Below, one piece after another: positions 60,802-64,000 of a stretch of DNA of 64,000 nucleotides. The notes beneath the pieces are model-generated. The model saw nothing but the letters and a program-made list of their open reading frames with translations, was not told the DNA's origin and did not search any database. How positions within the stretch are numbered: position 1 is the stretch's first letter; every line of letters starts with the position of its first letter. Position numbers and translations under genes: made by a program. This DNA is from Pezicula radicicola (lineage: Eukaryota > Ascomycota > Leotiomycetes > Helotiales > Dermateaceae), in NCBI GenBank assembly GCA_003008705.1, contig PDUO01000024.1, forward strand, positions 64,831 to 128,830, given 5' to 3'.

Positions 60802-61375
60802 ATGGCATCAAGAAGAATCATCTCGTCCGAGAAGACAATTCTGGACAAAGATGACAGCAATGACTTCAGTCCTACTGCTGGGGAGAAGAGCAATATTGCT
60901 CCTGCAGTTCCAGCGTTCGTTGTCCCTCCACTTCCGCGACTACTGTACGAATTGGTTTATTAGAGGTTTGACTTGGGTAACTAACTCAATTAAATTGGGT
61001 AATTTAGTTGCCCAAATCAAAATGATCCTTTATAAACCAATTCGTGCGGTACCTTCCTTACCTCTTCACACTGACTGACTTGCTCAAACAGACATGTAAT
61101 CTTCAAACTCCTTGGCTTCACATTCGCCATGATGGCTGGTCCTATAGGAAGTTATTTTCTGACACTCAATACCATCTTTGGTGGTTTGTCTTCCTCGTGA
61201 TCTGTTTTGGAAAGTGAGGTTCTAACTAATCAATTATACAGGGAATTCAACATACGCAGGCGCTTTTGCAGCTATCATGGCCAATGTAGTATTGGTAGGC
61301 TATGTTCTTGTGGCAATGAATGAGGACCAGAGTGAGCAGGTTCAGGCGAAGGAGAAGGCCAAGAAGAATCTGTGA
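60802..61375 (+). CDS. VMA21: V-ATPase assembly factor VMA21
   Basis: Three exons, 60802-60914, 61092-61183 and 61242-61375, give 112 residues. This integral membrane protein chaperones V0 assembly in the ER. The sequence starts [19 protein letters not shown] and leads through SNIAPAVP into two membrane segments ([17 protein letters not shown] and [17 protein letters not shown]). The [12 protein letters not shown] loop between them is the family's hallmark. The C-terminal lysines (EKAKKNL) match an ER-retrieval-like tail. Intron 1 (60915-61091, 177 bp) contains a complete 107-bp MITE-like element; removing it would leave an intron of about 68 bp, the usual local size. The donor is GTTCGT rather than GTAAGT, which makes the splice choice interesting. 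Confidence 0.94.
60941..61051. mobile_element. MITE-like element, copy D, inside VMA21 intron 1
   Basis: The element spans 60943-61049 (107 bp) with TA at both ends (60941-60942 and 61050-61051). Left end CTGTACGAATTGGTTTATTA, right end (reverse complement) CCGCACGAATTGGTTTATAA, so the terminal inverted repeats agree over about 20 of 23 bases. The interior includes GGGTAACTAACTCAATTAAA and AAATCAAAATGATCC. This is the shortest copy and has the best-matching ends, so it may be the youngest of the four. Confidence 0.82.
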
Positions 61376-61858
61376 GGTTCCAGATCCCAACTGGTGCGAA
61401 AATGAAAGGAGCATAGAGAATGTCCACTCGTCACTGAGAATATACACGGAAGCAAAGTCCTAGCAGAGGGATTTTTCATGGCTGAAGGTTAAAGGCCATT
61501 GGATTGTTCTTAAACGCCATCCGCCCCATATTTCCACAAAGGACGAGCTTGATCTCCTTTGCAAGCCGCCCAATTCAAGGACACTAGCAATTAAAGTAGG
61601 CAGATGCAGATAGCAATCTACCAGAGTCCAACATTCTCTTCCCCACACTCGTTGTTGGTATATGGCGGAAATGTAATGAGATCCATACGCCATGCATGCA
61701 CAAATCCAAAACCCATTCCAATCTCCTCTCTTAACAAAACATTGAATTCCACTCTCATCTCATAAAAGTCATTAGAACTTTGTTTCCAGCCAAAATTTAA
61801 GCCCAAGTATTTCCCTCCAGGTTGATCCCATCCTGTTATGCTGCGCTAATCATCACCA
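61376..61858. other. intergenic region between converging VMA21 and the DUF2406-like gene
   Basis: 3' flanks of two converging genes. No gene was seen. Confidence 0.4.
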
Positions 61859-63500
61859 TTACTTGTTCTTACTCAGACGCTTTCCGAACCAACTCTTGCG
61901 CTTTTCGGGCACGGGTCGAGGCGCCTCGTACACCGTTGATTCCCCAGCGCCACCACCAGAACCTAATTTAATAGGTACTCTAGGTACGTTTTCTTTCAGG
62001 GGGACCGAATGAGGCCCTTGCTGGAAACCGTTATTTTGGTTAGGATACCCGTCAGGATAGCCATTTCCTTGTCGCTCTGCACCTATACCGGCTCCGGGAG
62101 GTGCGTACTGAGGGTTGCCTCCAAACCCAATACCATACGCCTCGGCAAGATCTCTACCTGGCGCAATTCGGTCTACAGAGCTATTTTCACTACTGGGATC
62201 AGTAGAATAACCTGGCGCTTCTCCTGAGCTCCCACCACTGCCAGAGGCAGTAGTCACAGTCTCATATGAATGCTGATTGCCATTCGGCGGGTAGACTCCT
62301 CCATTGTTGAATTGGGGCTCAGGCGCCGTCCGAGGGTAACGAGCGCGATTAGGGTAGTATCCATTGCTAGGTCCAGCGCCTTCGGGAGCTCCGTTATTAT
62401 AATAGCTCTCAGGTCTGGTCATGCCATTACCCCTGCCGTCTTGCATGTATGTGCTCTCGGCTCTGTATGACGAGGCTCGTCCATGACCACCACCATTCTG
62501 GCCATATCTGGGTCTTTCGTCTGTTGTAATTTGGGTGCCTGCAGAGACCCTTTGTTAGCGCTGTTGTAAGATAAGACAATGGTCTTCAGAGCTGGAACTG
62601 CCAAGGAAAAGTGGCTGGGATCCGGGACCATCTAGCGATGCGGAACAATCGTGCATTTCCTGATTTTGATGACCAACGAAACGCGCGGCGCATGCAGATG
62701 CAGCATTTTACGAGAGCTTCTTGATTTGCCCATGTTTTCTTGCAATTGTGCGATAGCGATAGGAAGAGCCGGCCCGTTCCAGCTCAACAAAATCATGATC
62801 GAGGAGGCTCCCTTGAAATAAAAAACTCTGAAAATATAAAAATGTGTAGATACATACCTCCATAATAACTGCTTCGTCGGTTGAATTGAGAATTATCAGA
62901 CACTGCGGAATCTGTGATAAACATGTCAGTACGACAAGACGACAAAATCTCCCTGCGGAGCTCTACACGGGAGTCTAACCAGCACGCAAGTATGTTTTCC
63001 GCGAGTAGTTGCCATCTATGGCAGCTTCGAATCCACGGATTGTATCGAGAGGTCGCTCCCATCTGCTTCGTGTAGGGTTTGACAGATCAGGGTCAGCTGC
63101 AGAGAGATGTCAGCGTTGCGCTTTCACCTGTGGCAAGGTTGAACAAACCGATGGGATTTCCAAAAGCATCTCGGTACTGAATGGCTCGAAGAGAGGCTAA
63201 TGATGAGGTTTGCAGAGCAACCGCCGCTATGTAGATTGTCAGTTTCGTGAATCAATGGCTTGTAAGCAATGGGAAGGACCGACATGGTTCAGCTTCATTC
63301 ATGGCCAGCGTAGGATCTGCTTTGGTCTGTAGTCTTCGAGATTCTTTTTCGTCGTGAGTTTCTGTGAGAACAACTTTATGCCCACTGCCTTGACTGCTTT
63401 TATGTGAATGGTTTGAATGGAAACTGAAGGAAGATTTTGCGCGAGCTCGACCGTGCTGTTGCGGGCCTGGTGCAGGCGGTAGTGGGTGATTTGAAGGCAT
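61859..63500 (-). CDS. DUF2406-like fungal protein
   Basis: Five exons on the minus strand: 63500-63284, 63226-63149, 63096-62986, 62911-62858 and 62538-61859, totalling 1140 bp (379 residues). The conserved block covers roughly residues 45-140: LTETHDEKESRRLQTKADPT, AMNEAEP, AIQYRDAFGNPI, then ADPDLSNPTRSRWERPLDTI and RGFEAAIDGNYSRKTY. This is the DUF2406 pattern, known only from fungi and of unknown function. The first 45 residues are Ser/His/Pro-rich. The C-terminal 200 residues are low complexity, rich in Gly, Asn, Pro and Tyr, and end RKSWFGKRLSKNK, a basic Trp/Phe tail that could touch membrane or acidic partners. The third exon's donor (GTGCTG) is not a strong site. Intron 4 is 319 bp. 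Confidence 0.78.
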
Positions 63501-64000
63501 CTTTATGGCGTAGCTTGTCTCTCTTGTGGGTCTCAGTAGTACCTAGTCGCAAAGCTTGGGTCAAGATCTGCTTATCGCTCCTTTGAAACGAGACTGATAG
63601 TGGAGTCAAGAAACGAGGTTGGTATCGTGATGCGGATCAGTCGAAATCCTGGAGGTTGGGATTGTAGTGTCGGCCGTACGTCTTAAGAAAATTCGTTGCC
63701 GGTCGCTTCTGGAGGATAAGGATGATGATGATGAGGATGCAAAGTAAAGAAGGTTTGGGTCTGTAATGCTGGAATCTGATTGCGCGACGTGGTAATTTTA
63801 GTAGTCGTGCAGTGGTGCGACTCTCGCAAGCACATAAAAAATGTTGGGCTGCTTTGGGAACGAAGGATGATGACGATGCGAACCAGTTATTTCAGAACGA
63901 ACGTAGCTGACTGGAGAGTTGGGTCAACAGTTGAGATGAAAAGTGCTGGTGCAGGAAGGTAGGAATGAGACGAAAGACGAAGGAACTGGTTGAATTGGTG
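63501..64000. promoter_or_regulatory. upstream region of the DUF2406-like gene
   Basis: About 500 bp with a GATGATGAT microsatellite at about 63720-63738. Only a short open frame on the plus strand (63780-63962), without recognisable features; the window ends here. Confidence 0.4.

Overview
The window is nuclear DNA of a filamentous ascomycete. Genes are closely packed on both strands and broken by short introns, mostly 47-65 bp, with GT donors, CTRAY-like branch points and AG acceptors. The proteins are ordinary Pezizomycotina housekeeping proteins. Protein similarity hints at Leotiomycetes (Helotiales), but that placement is only an inference. Two runs of N (27752-27776 and 53093-53122) show that this is a draft scaffold.

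Layout from left to right: a STE20/GCK-type kinase whose 5' end is cut by the window edge (+); TEL2 (-) diverging from UBA3 (+); RPC40 (-) diverging from the complex I 49-kDa subunit (+); a large glycine/asparagine-rich unknown protein (-); an AT-rich gene-poor stretch (about 14.8-19.2 kb) with a diverged tandem duplication, a MITE and a GC-rich island; a small Cys-rich unknown (+); ATP3 (-) diverging from TOP1 (+); COQ6 (+); a UBE2W-like E2 (-); CaM kinase (+); an LSD1-type demethylase (-); VPS33 (-) diverging from HTS1 (+); an unknown fungal protein (+); a decayed ankyrin-repeat gene and an AT-rich repeat array (about 44-47 kb); a BAH-domain protein (-); a PAR32/DUF3602-like protein (-); a second AT-rich tract with a MITE (about 50.6-52.1 kb); a CBS-domain protein (-) diverging from a PIC2-like carrier (+); FUN30 (-) diverging from VMA21 (+); and a DUF2406-like protein (-).

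The genes do not form one pathway or a secondary-metabolite cluster. They share broad themes: mitochondrial energy metabolism (49-kDa subunit, ATP3, COQ6, PIC2-like carrier), vacuole and endomembrane (VPS33, VMA21), chromatin and DNA topology (TOP1, LSD1, FUN30, BAH protein, TEL2) and ubiquitin-like conjugation (UBA3, UBE2W-like). Many are head-to-head pairs sharing 280-520 bp promoters.

The least explained content is repetitive. A family of 107-193 bp inverted-repeat elements, three of them flanked by TA, is present in four copies, one inside intron 1 of VMA21. A dispersed roughly 18-bp GAGTTACTC-type repeat forms arrays and also occurs inside those elements. UBA3 carries a 6-nt micro-exon. 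No tRNA, rRNA, CRISPR or secondary-metabolite backbone gene was seen.
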